A stretch of DNA of 64,000 nucleotides from Paenibacillus lupini (GTDB lineage Bacteria > Bacillota > Bacilli > Paenibacillales > Paenibacillaceae): assembly GCF_011761355.1 (NCBI RefSeq), contig NZ_JAASRW010000001.1, positions 310,001 through 374,000 of the forward strand, in the 5' to 3' direction. This document shows positions 26,572 to 34,873 of this stretch, in pieces. The notes under the pieces are model-generated. The model saw only the letters and a list, made by a program, of their open reading frames with translations, searched no databases and had not been told where the DNA came from. The first letter of the stretch is position 1. Each line of letters starts with the position of its first letter. The translations under genes were made by a program, and so were the position numbers.

Positions 26572-27183
26572 TTGCGTAAACCGGCATTCATCATTCTGTT
26601 ATTCATTGTTATGTTAACAGCTGCAGCTTGTGGAAATACGAATAAGCCTGACGAGCAGACGGGCGGAAGTAGTAATACTAATGCCAATGTGCCGTCACCA
26701 AGTCCAACCGAAGAAGCGGCCGCAACAGTAGAGCCAACGGCAACTCCTGTTACAGCTGAGGAACCAGTCTTCACCTCAGAGCTTGTTAATCCCATCGAAA
26801 TCTATTACGCGGATACGGAATTAGAAAAGTTGATTGTTAAAGAAGTCAATTTATCTTTTGAATCTGGTCAGGATCTGGTGAAGAAAACCCTGGAGGCCTT
26901 ACAGGAGGATGGACCAGAAGGAAGCGTTGCATTATGGAAGAAGATAGAGTTCAAAACGATAACGTTAGATGATAATAACGCGGTCACAATCGATATTCAT
27001 CTTCCAGACGAAGCTAGACTTGGGTCGTCTGGCGAACAGATGCTGCTGGATTCGCTTCAGAAAACCTTGTTCCAATTCGATTTTGTACAATCTTATGATC
27101 TCTTAGTAGATGGACAAGCCTTGGAGAGCCTGATGGGCCACTTCGATCTTGATCATCCAACGGTGCGATCAACTAATAATTAG
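26572..27183 (+). CDS. GerMN-domain lipoprotein
   Basis: The signal peptide ends in LTAAAC, a lipobox-like site giving a lipid-anchored protein outside the membrane. A low-complexity Asn/Ser/Thr/Pro linker follows, then a GerMN domain (about residues 75-190, with PIEIYYADTELEKLIVKE and TITLDDNNAVTIDI). GerMN proteins such as GerM act in sporulation and germination and are thought to contact peptidoglycan. The start is TTG at 26572 with AGCGGGGG upstream. Together with the amidase and the SLH protein it makes a wall-related group. Confidence 0.85.
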   Translation: MRKPAFIILLFIVMLTAAACGNTNKPDEQTGGSSNTNANVPSPSPTEEAAATVEPTATPVTAEEPVFTSELVNPIEIYYADTELEKLIVKEVNLSFESGQDLVKKTLEALQEDGPEGSVALWKKIEFKTITLDDNNAVTIDIHLPDEARLGSSGEQMLLDSLQKTLFQFDFVQSYDLLVDGQALESLMGHFDLDHPTVRSTNN

Positions 27184-27210
27184 TCATTTTCTAAGGAGGA
27201 TTATTCATCT

Positions 27211-29694
27211 ATGCCTATGCATTCGTCCCGTTCTAAACTTATTGCCGGCGTATTAGCTTTCTCCTTGCTTGCCGGAGGCACATCCATCGCAATTCCAAGT
27301 CAACAGGCTTATGCTGCTGCAGTTTCCAACACTCCATTCAAAGATTCCATTCCTGCTTGGGCGGAGAAGCATGTTGCTAAGCTCGCGCTGCAGGGTATAG
27401 TGAATGGTTACAATGTCACAGGAGGGGCGGAATTCCGTCCTTTGAAAAGCGTTACACAGGAAGAGGCCGTTGTAATGGCTCTTCGTTTCGCAGGTCTTGC
27501 GGATGAAGTCAAAGCAGATGATATTATTGCATACCCGGATTCTTTCAAGGTAAGCAATTTCTTCAAGCCTTATATTCTGCTGGCCTTTAAGAAGGGCTTA
27601 CTTGATCAAAATGAAGAATATGCTAGCGCCGCTGCCAATCCTAAGCTGGCGTGGGGCTCAACTCCTGCATCACGGGAATGGGTAACGAAGCTGATGGTTA
27701 AAGCCATTGATAAAAAAGAATTAGCGGATGATCTTAGCAAGACTGCCTCTACCTTTGCTGACGGCAACCAGATTACTCCGAAGTATTTGGGTTATGTGAA
27801 TGCAGCGGTGTCGCTCGAACTGGTGAAAGGCGTTTCCGCTACAAAGTTTGATCCAAAAGCACCGGTCAACAGAGCGAGTCTAGCGACATTGTTCAGCCGT
27901 GCTGAAAAGCAGTATCAGGTACCGTACGAAGGTCAAGTGAGCGGCATCGTTACTGCTCAAACGGCGACGTCCATTACTTTGTACAGCGAAGGGAAAGAAA
28001 CCAATTACACGCTGGATTCAAGTTCCTTGTTCTATACGGCGGACAGCGACAATCCAATTAAGGCTGGTGATATCAAGCTTTACACCGATATCACGCTTAT
28101 TGGCAAATCGGGCAAAGCATTGTATGTAGAATCACAAGGTACCGAGCAGCATGTTAAGACGATAACGGCAAAGCTGGACCGTGTAAATACAACGGACCGT
28201 TACTTCTATGCTTGGGTAAATGATGAGCCGGTAAAATTCCCATACAGCAGCGCAGTAACGATAAAGGACAGCACAGGAAAGACGCTGACAGTTTCCGATC
28301 TGAAGCGTGATACCAATCTGACGATTGTCGAAGATACATTCCGTACTACTCCTCAAGTTGTTTCTATAACAGCTGAGGCACAAACGGTTGCTAACACGGC
28401 GACAGGTCAATTTTATTCAGCGGGCAGCGGCCTGATTAATTACCTGGTAGATGGCAACCTGCAGTCCAAGTTCCTGGCTGATAATGCGGAAGTTATCATT
28501 AATGGTATTGAAGAGCCTACCGTCAGTGATCTGCTGAAAGGAATCGATAATATTAAGCTCACCTTGAATGATGAGCAGGAAGTTACGCGTATCGAAGTGG
28601 TTAACCGGAATGTCTCGACACTTGATTCTGCAACGGTTGTGAACTACAGCGGCGATAACAAACTGCTTACGGTGGTTGATCCTGTCACGACGAATGCAAG
28701 TGCATTGTTCCTGACGGATTCTAGTAAAATTGATTACAATGGATCGTCCATTACGGCTAGCCAAGCGAGGGCGTATCTCGTTGCGAACAGAAAAGTTAAG
28801 ATCACATACTCGGGAAAAAATATTATCTCGTTAAGCTTTATCTATAAACAGACTGGCACACTTGTTTCGGTAAATTCAACTGACAAGTTACTGTCAGTTA
28901 AGCTTGATACAGGTGAGAAGGTAAGCATTCCTTATACATCGCCGCTCCTTCAAATTCCTGGTGTTTCGGTGCCGACATTATCCACCTTGCAAGCAGGAGA
29001 TACAATTACTGTGCTGCTTGATGCAAATCAAGAGAAAGCAGCAACTATTCAAGTGCACAAGACGCTGCAATATCAAGTTACAGCCGTTAATACATCGACT
29101 AAGCTTGTCTCTGTGAAGACCGCTGATAACGCGTCAAAAGATATTTCGCTTGTGAATGTTCCGATTACGGATGAGAATGGTACTGCCGTAACGATAAGTG
29201 CGCTAACGAACGGTACGATTATTAATGTCCCTTACATCGGCAGCACGATTGTGTCCGTTAAGCTGATCAATATGAGATATGGCACAGTATCTTCCGTTTC
29301 TGCAAGTAGTTTGTCTGTCACAGAAGCGAATGGCACAACTAGCACGGTATCCCTGTCTAAAGGGGTTAAAGTCATTAAAGGCACTCAAACGACGTATACT
29401 ACCTCCTCAATTGCAGCAGGCGATATCATTCAAGTGTATAAGGACGAGAATGAGCAAGCGATCGTAACGGTTGCTGTGGGCGAGAAGCGTACGTATTGGA
29501 AATATGATGCTCCTAATGCAACAATCTGGACATACAAGACAACTTCGGAAGATAACGGCAACTTCAGTTATATTACTTCTGACACGAAGATTTTGTATAA
29601 TAACGCAGCCATTCAAGTTACGGCATTGAAGGATGGCGATTCGATTACCATTTACTCCTTCAACAATAAAGCTCTCAAAATTGTAAAATCTTAA
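27211..29694 (+). CDS. S-layer homology domain protein
   Basis: This large exported protein (827 residues) has a signal peptide ending near QAYAAAV, then three SLH-type repeats (about 40-235: FKDSIPAWAEKHVAKLALQG, ILLAFKKGLLD and YVNAAVSLELVKGVSATKFDPKAP) that bind pyruvylated wall polymer. The rest is Thr/Ser/Val-rich beta sequence in successive units of 60-80 residues (for example GQVSGIVTAQTATSITLYSE, GTLVSVNSTDKLLSVKLDTG and GTVSSVSASSLSVTEANG). It has no Cys. Function beyond wall attachment is unknown. AAGGAGG precedes the ATG. Confidence 0.92.
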   Translation: MPMHSSRSKLIAGVLAFSLLAGGTSIAIPSQQAYAAAVSNTPFKDSIPAWAEKHVAKLALQGIVNGYNVTGGAEFRPLKSVTQEEAVVMALRFAGLADEVKADDIIAYPDSFKVSNFFKPYILLAFKKGLLDQNEEYASAAANPKLAWGSTPASREWVTKLMVKAIDKKELADDLSKTASTFADGNQITPKYLGYVNAAVSLELVKGVSATKFDPKAPVNRASLATLFSRAEKQYQVPYEGQVSGIVTAQTATSITLYSEGKETNYTLDSSSLFYTADSDNPIKAGDIKLYTDITLIGKSGKALYVESQGTEQHVKTITAKLDRVNTTDRYFYAWVNDEPVKFPYSSAVTIKDSTGKTLTVSDLKRDTNLTIVEDTFRTTPQVVSITAEAQTVANTATGQFYSAGSGLINYLVDGNLQSKFLADNAEVIINGIEEPTVSDLLKGIDNIKLTLNDEQEVTRIEVVNRNVSTLDSATVVNYSGDNKLLTVVDPVTTNASALFLTDSSKIDYNGSSITASQARAYLVANRKVKITYSGKNIISLSFIYKQTGTLVSVNSTDKLLSVKLDTGEKVSIPYTSPLLQIPGVSVPTLSTLQAGDTITVLLDANQEKAATIQVHKTLQYQVTAVNTSTKLVSVKTADNASKDISLVNVPITDENGTAVTISALTNGTIINVPYIGSTIVSVKLINMRYGTVSSVSASSLSVTEANGTTSTVSLSKGVKVIKGTQTTYTTSSIAAGDIIQVYKDENEQAIVTVAVGEKRTYWKYDAPNATIWTYKTTSEDNGNFSYITSDTKILYNNAAIQVTALKDGDSITIYSFNNKALKIVKS

Positions 29695-29735
29695 TGAAAA
29701 AAGAGTTGAAAGTAGTCTAAATTCTTATATTTTGT

Positions 29736-29770
29736 GAAAAAACCATCCAATAGGGCGGTTTTTTCTTTTT
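29736..29770 (+). terminator. Intrinsic terminator after the SLH gene
   Basis: AAAAAACC and GGTTTTTT pair around ATCCAATAGGGC, followed by a T-rich stretch. Confidence 0.65.
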
Positions 29771-29849
29771 TTCAGGCGTAATAAGGTTGCGCCGCGTGAC
29801 AAATTTCGCTACACTTTGAACGATAGTGTTTGGGATTAGGAGAGAGACG

Positions 29850-30551
29850 ATGAATGCGAAGCAGAAGATGCGACATATATTGGATACGTTAGCGGAGATG
29901 TTCCCCGATGCACATTGTGAATTGCATCATAGCAATCCGTTCGAACTGACCCTAGCGGTCCTGCTGTCGGCGCAATGCACGGATGAGACGGTGAATAAAG
30001 TAACTGTCAATCTGTTTCAGAAATACAAACGGCCGGAAGACTATTTATCGGTGCCGCTGGAAGAGCTGGAGCAAGATATTCGCCGAATTGGGCTATTCCG
30101 CAGCAAGGCATCCAATATTCAAAAGCTATGCCGCATCCTAATCGATAAATATGAAGGGGAAGTTCCTTCGGGGCATGAACAGTTAACGGAGCTGCCTGGC
30201 GTTGGACGTAAAACCGCTAACGTTGTTGTCTCGAATGCGTTTGGCGTTCCAGCGATTGCCGTAGATACGCATGTCGATAGGGTATCGAAACGCCTTGGCG
30301 TGGCTAAGCTGGATGATACCGTTCTCGAAGTTGAAAAGAAGCTGATGAAGCTTGTGCCTCGTGAGGAATGGACGCTTACCCATCACCGGCTTATATTTTT
30401 CGGCCGCTATCACTGCAAAGCACAAAACCCGCAATGTCCAATATGCCCGTTACTTGATTTATGCAAAGAAGGAAAGCAGCGTATGAAGCCGGGCGGACAA
30501 ACGAAAACTAAAATTAAGACAACGAAACCGAAAAAAGCCAGTGAAGGATGA
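29850..30551 (+). CDS. nth: Endonuclease III
   Basis: Nth removes oxidised pyrimidines from DNA and cuts abasic sites. The helix-hairpin-helix is LPGVGRKTANVV, with the catalytic Lys in it and the catalytic Asp in AVDTHVDRVSKRL. The 4Fe-4S cluster ligands are CKAQNPQCPICPLLDLC. A Lys/Thr-rich C-terminal tail of about 20 residues is unusual. ATG 29850 has AGGAGAG upstream; an in-frame GTG 24 bases earlier has none. The 89-residue gene begins 6 bases after the stop. Confidence 0.95.
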   Translation: MNAKQKMRHILDTLAEMFPDAHCELHHSNPFELTLAVLLSAQCTDETVNKVTVNLFQKYKRPEDYLSVPLEELEQDIRRIGLFRSKASNIQKLCRILIDKYEGEVPSGHEQLTELPGVGRKTANVVVSNAFGVPAIAVDTHVDRVSKRLGVAKLDDTVLEVEKKLMKLVPREEWTLTHHRLIFFGRYHCKAQNPQCPICPLLDLCKEGKQRMKPGGQTKTKIKTTKPKKASEG

Positions 30552-30557
30552 TGACAA

Positions 30558-30827
30558 ATGAAATGTATTTCCGTGTATACGAATAATTTTGAGCTGTTCT
30601 CTGATATTTATGAGCAAGTCCTGGAGTCACCACCACAAGAAAACGAAGATATTCTGGTAGAGGGCGTAACGGTTAGCGGTTCCGGCGACGTACCTGACCA
30701 GTATATCGAGCGTATGCGTGCAAAGCCTGAAGTTGTAGTTATGAAAGAGAAAGAACGTAACATTATGATTTTGCAGCATGGTAATGTATTTGAAATTTGC
30801 CTGCCTGCTGAAGAGGAAGCTGTATAG
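30558..30827 (+). CDS. Small acidic protein of unknown function
   Basis: The 89-residue protein starts MKCISVYTNNFELFSDIYEQ and is rich in Glu/Val. No family is recognised. It has no signal peptide or membrane segment and is probably cytosolic. It sits 6 bases after nth and 3 bases before the dynamin-like gene, so all three are likely one transcript. GGATGATGACAA precedes the ATG. Its tight packing supports it being real. Confidence 0.7.
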   Translation: MKCISVYTNNFELFSDIYEQVLESPPQENEDILVEGVTVSGSGDVPDQYIERMRAKPEVVVMKEKERNIMILQHGNVFEICLPAEEEAV

Positions 30828-30830
30828 ACA

Positions 30831-33800
30831 ATGATGGAAACGACAGTACGAGGCATGACGGATGCGCTGCTCTTGACCGCTTCAGAGATGCAAGCGGCAG
30901 GCGACAGTCTGCACGAAAAGCAAGTATTGGAGTTAAACAGTAAGCTGGCCGAGGGCCGGCTTACTGTTGCATTTTGCGGGCATTTTTCCGCGGGGAAATC
31001 AACGTTAGTTAACCGTTTGTGCGGCGCTCAGCTGCTGCCATCCAGCCCGATTCCGACGAGTGCCAATGTTGTTGCGATTCGCGGTGGAGAGACAGCTAAG
31101 GCCAGCGTGGTCAGCATCAAGAATGGTGAACATGTTAGTGTAGATATTCCGCTCGATCAATTAGACGCGTATTGCAAGGATGGCGAAAATATCGAGTCTG
31201 TCTCAATTTTCTATCCAACAGAGCGTCTTGGCAATCATACGGTACTTCTTGACACCCCGGGTATTGATTCAACGGATGATGCGCACAGAATGTCGACCGA
31301 GTCGGCACTCCATTTGGCGGATGTAGTTTTTTATGTGATGGATTATAACCATGTCCAATCCGAGATTAACTTCGCATTTGCGAAGCAATTGAAGGACTGG
31401 GGCAAGCCCTTATATTTTATTGTTAATCAGATCGATAAACATCGTGATCGTGAATTATCATTCGAGCAATACCGGAAGAGTGTGGAGGAAGCGTTTCAAG
31501 CTTGGCATTTGGAGCCAGCTGGAATCGTTTATTTGTCGTTGCGCCAGCCGGACCATCCTCATCAAGAGTGGGAACAGCTGGAGCTGCTGCTGTCTCAATT
31601 GGCAACGGAGAAAGTGCCTTTAGCTGCTTACAGCGTGGATGCTTCGCTGCGGCATCTTGTTGTTGAACACGAGAAATGGTGGGATATGCGGGATGAGCCG
31701 GAGCGGGAACGTCTAATTGCCGAGGCAGGTGGAGAAGAAGCGGCTGCCAAGGTGAAGGAAGAGATGGCTCAGCTTGAAGCGGAGAAGCAAAGACTTGCGG
31801 CAGAGCCAGATCGTATTCGGATGGAGCTCCGGCGGAGCATACAGTCGCTGCTCGACAATGCAATTATTACGCCTGCTCCACTTCGGGATAAAGCTCATGT
31901 CTTCCTCGAGAGCCGGAAGCCTGGATTTAAGACAGGGCTTCTATTCGCCGGGGCAAAGACAGCTGCGGAGCAAGAGCGCAGACTGGAAACGTTCCGGACT
32001 GAATTTGGCTCGCAGGTTAATGCAGCAGTAGATTGGCATGTGAAGGATATGCTGCGCAAAGCAGCGGAGAAGGTTGGCTATCCAGTCGAGCGGATCGAGC
32101 AAGAGCTGATCGCAACCTTGTCATGGCAGCCTGAACCTCAATGGCTGGTAGATAACGTGAATACCGGTGCTACTTTCGGCAATGAGTATACGATGGTATA
32201 TACCCGCGAGCTAGCCGCGGAAGTGAAATTGATCTACCGCAAGCACGCGTTCGATATTATCGACGTGCTTGTGGAGTATGTTACCGCTGCGAGCAAGACC
32301 GCAGCGGATGAGGCTGCAGCGCAGCTAGCTGCGTTAGGCTCGCAAGCAGGCGCGCTTGCGCAGCTTGCCGCGCTGACGCAGCGCGCTGCCGCGCATGCGG
32401 CGCAGCTCGCCGCTGCGCTGCCGCCGCGCGTGCAGCGCCCGGCGCTGCCGGCGCCACGCGCCGCAAGCGCGCCAGCGGCGAGCGCCGCGGCTGCGCCAAG
32501 CGGCAGCGCCGCAAGCGCCGGCGCGCCAGCGCAGCCACGCGCTGCAGGCGCCCGCGCAGCTGCGCCGCAGGCAGGCGCCGCACTAGCGGGCGGCGCAGCG
32601 CTCGCGCAGCAGCATGGCGCTGCTTCGCGGCTAGAGCGCGCGGCTTCGCTGCTCGCGCCTTACGCGCCGCTGTCCGCCTCTGCGGACGCGATGCGCGACA
32701 AAGCGAACCGGCTGCGTGATAGCCGGTTCACCATCGCGCTGTTTGGTGCATTCAGCGCGGGTAAATCTTCGCTCGCGAACGCTTTGCTCGGCGAGCCGGT
32801 ACTGCCGGTTTCGCCGAATCCGACGACCGCAGCGATCAACCGTCTCGTGCCGCCTACGGCAGAGCACGAGCATGGCACAGCTCTTGTCGTCATGAAGTCT
32901 CATGACGCCATTGTAAAAGACTTGCGCTATTCGCTTGCTTTGCTTGGCGAGGACGCATCTGTTGCAGCACTGCCGAATGCATCGGCTATCATGCTGGCGA
33001 TTGATATGTTAACGCCAGATGCTATTCATGCCGGCGGACGGCCGCACTACAGCTTCCTTCGTGCAGCACGTAAAGGCTGGGAGACGCATGAAGCGCTGCT
33101 TGGCACACAAATTTCTGTATCGCAAGAGGAATACGAGAAATTTGTTGCTGAGGAATCCCGTTCCTGCTTTGTCAGCGAGATCGAGCTTCATTATGACTGC
33201 CCGCTGACACGTCAGGGCATCGTACTCGTAGATACACCAGGGGCCGACTCTGTTAATGCCCGTCATACAGGTGTTGCTTTCAACTATATTAAAAACGCGG
33301 ACGCCGTTCTGTTCGTTACCTATTACAACCATGCCTTCTCGCAAGCGGACCGTCAGTTCCTGATGCAGCTTGGACGGGTGAAGGATCAGTTCGAACTGGA
33401 TAAAATGTTCTTCCTAGTTAACGCTGCCGACCTAGCAGCTGATGCTGAGGAGCTCACAGGTGTGCTGAGCCATGTGGAGACCAATCTGCTCCAGCACGGC
33501 ATTCGAAATCCTCGTTTGTTCCCGGTATCCAGCCTTCAAGGACTGGATGGGAAGGTGGAAGGCAATGCAGAGCTGCTTGAGCAGTCTGGGATTGAGGCCT
33601 TTGAGCAATCGTTCCTCGGCTTCGTACAGAATGATCTAGGTAAGCTGGCTGTTGATGCTGCTGAGCAGGAAATTACGAGAGCATCTTCTACCGTTTCAGG
33701 ATGGCTGAAAAGCGCAACAGGCGATGCAGCTTCCCGTCTGGCCGAGAGTGAGCGGCTTGGGAAACTCCAAGTGGAGGCCAATAGCAATATTGCAGCATTC

Positions 33801-34505
33801 CAGGAAAATGATCCGCCAGCACAGCTGCTTCAGGAGCTTAATGAGCTTCTGTATTATGTCATTCAGCGGATTCAGCTTCGTTTTGGTGAGTTTTATAACT
33901 ATGCATTTAACCCTTCAACCCTACAGGATGACGGTCGTGATTTGCGTAAAATGATCTGGACGGCTTGGCTTGAGCTTCAGCGCCAGGTACAAATGGAACT
34001 GTCGCAAGAGCTGCAGGCTACTACGCTTCGCGTGGATCGCAAATTAAACAGTCTTCTGAAGAAGCAATATGCTGCTCTGACTGAACAACTGGAATCATTG
34101 ATCGATGGCTACAGCAGCGCTGCTTATACAGCCAAAGATCTCCCAACGCCAGATGCTGCTTCTGAATGGCAGATGACGGGTGTGGATGCCAAATGGTTGT
34201 GGGCTCGCTTTAAATCGCCTCGTCATTTCTTTGAGGGAGAAGGTAAAGCGGTACTTCGCAAAGAGCTGGAGACGTCTATTTCTCCAGCGCTTCAACAATG
34301 GATGAATGAGCATATCGACAGCTGGTCGGGCTTATACACGGGCTTATGGAGACAATCAGCGGATGAGACGGGTGCTGCCTTAGCAGAGGATCTGTCCCGC
34401 TATGTATCCGGTATGCAAAGATCATTATCCAACGAAGCGGATACGGAGCAGCTTCGTCAGCTTCATGAGGAGATTCTCGTCCTTCAATCGTCAACAATAG
34501 CTTAA
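30831..34505 (+). CDS. Two-module bacterial dynamin-like GTPase (DynA type)
   Basis: This 1224-residue protein has two dynamin GTPase modules. The first P-loop is GHFSAGKST (residues 50-58), with DTPGIDS and VNQIDKH downstream; the second is GAFSAGKSS near residue 637, with DTPGADS. This matches Bacillus DynA, where fused modules tether and fuse membranes after pore damage or phage attack. A Lys/Glu-rich helical region follows each GTPase. Residues about 490-610 form a linker of nearly pure Ala/Pro/Gly/Arg/Gln, encoded by very GC-rich DNA. The ATG is preceded only by a distant GAGG. It follows the nth transcript and ends in a strong terminator. Confidence 0.9.
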   Translation: MMETTVRGMTDALLLTASEMQAAGDSLHEKQVLELNSKLAEGRLTVAFCGHFSAGKSTLVNRLCGAQLLPSSPIPTSANVVAIRGGETAKASVVSIKNGEHVSVDIPLDQLDAYCKDGENIESVSIFYPTERLGNHTVLLDTPGIDSTDDAHRMSTESALHLADVVFYVMDYNHVQSEINFAFAKQLKDWGKPLYFIVNQIDKHRDRELSFEQYRKSVEEAFQAWHLEPAGIVYLSLRQPDHPHQEWEQLELLLSQLATEKVPLAAYSVDASLRHLVVEHEKWWDMRDEPERERLIAEAGGEEAAAKVKEEMAQLEAEKQRLAAEPDRIRMELRRSIQSLLDNAIITPAPLRDKAHVFLESRKPGFKTGLLFAGAKTAAEQERRLETFRTEFGSQVNAAVDWHVKDMLRKAAEKVGYPVERIEQELIATLSWQPEPQWLVDNVNTGATFGNEYTMVYTRELAAEVKLIYRKHAFDIIDVLVEYVTAASKTAADEAAAQLAALGSQAGALAQLAALTQRAAAHAAQLAAALPPRVQRPALPAPRAASAPAASAAAAPSGSAASAGAPAQPRAAGARAAAPQAGAALAGGAALAQQHGAASRLERAASLLAPYAPLSASADAMRDKANRLRDSRFTIALFGAFSAGKSSLANALLGEPVLPVSPNPTTAAINRLVPPTAEHEHGTALVVMKSHDAIVKDLRYSLALLGEDASVAALPNASAIMLAIDMLTPDAIHAGGRPHYSFLRAARKGWETHEALLGTQISVSQEEYEKFVAEESRSCFVSEIELHYDCPLTRQGIVLVDTPGADSVNARHTGVAFNYIKNADAVLFVTYYNHAFSQADRQFLMQLGRVKDQFELDKMFFLVNAADLAADAEELTGVLSHVETNLLQHGIRNPRLFPVSSLQGLDGKVEGNAELLEQSGIEAFEQSFLGFVQNDLGKLAVDAAEQEITRASSTVSGWLKSATGDAASRLAESERLGKLQVEANSNIAAFQENDPPAQLLQELNELLYYVIQRIQLRFGEFYNYAFNPSTLQDDGRDLRKMIWTAWLELQRQVQMELSQELQATTLRVDRKLNSLLKKQYAALTEQLESLIDGYSSAAYTAKDLPTPDAASEWQMTGVDAKWLWARFKSPRHFFEGEGKAVLRKELETSISPALQQWMNEHIDSWSGLYTGLWRQSADETGAALAEDLSRYVSGMQRSLSNEADTEQLRQLHEEILVLQSSTIA
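32290..32690 (+). other. GC-rich low-complexity linker inside the dynamin-like gene
   Basis: The sequence is dominated by GCG, GCC, CGC and CAG codons, far above the GC content of the flanks, with many repeated GCGC and CAGCG strings. It encodes an Ala-rich stretch such as AAAHAAQLAAALPP and PAPRAASAPAASAAAA. It separates the two GTPase modules. Reading frames on the other strands are open here only because of composition. Confidence 0.85.
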
Positions 34506-34529
34506 TGTCTAACGCATTTATCTCTTATT

Positions 34530-34565
34530 GCCCACAATGGCTAGTGAAGCCGTTGTGGGCTTTTT
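34530..34565 (+). terminator. Intrinsic terminator after the dynamin-like gene
   Basis: GCCCACAATGGC and GCCGTTGTGGGC arms enclose TAGTGAA and are followed by five T. Confidence 0.92.
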
Positions 34566-34569
34566 CTTT

Positions 34570-34873
34570 TATTCCAGCTGGTTCTTTGGATGCTGACCCA
34601 ACACATTACATTGGAACCACTTCGTCAGAAGACAATCCAACGTTGGTGGGGGAGTGCTTTCATATGTAGACATTAACCAGGGATACGCACGGATATAGTC
34701 GGGTTTTTGACCGAAAAACACTGTTTTTTTAATGGGATTTTACACACGCTCTCATATAATGAAGGGGTCAATTGCCATTTCTTTACTTTAATAGGAACAA
34801 AGGAGGAGGCTTAGTTTCGTTAGCTTTTGTAAGCGTTTTTATCACCACATTTGCGCTAGGAGGAAGAAGTTAA
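34570..34873 (+). promoter_or_regulatory. Leader of the rhamnogalacturonan lyase gene with a cre site
   Basis: This 300-base stretch has no gene. TGTAAGCGTTTTTA at 34828-34841 matches the CcpA consensus TGWAANCGNTNWCA at all but one position and lies 33 bases before the start codon, where bound CcpA would block transcription. TATAAT lies at 34755-34760 without a good -35. CCAACGTTGG at 34637-34646 is a perfect palindrome of unknown role. AGGAGG at 34859-34864 is the ribosome binding site. Confidence 0.65.

Noticed and set aside
32281..32903. Several open frames on other strands in the GC-rich part of the dynamin-like gene
   Set aside because: High GC removes stop codons in all frames. The translations are Arg/Ala/Pro low-complexity only.
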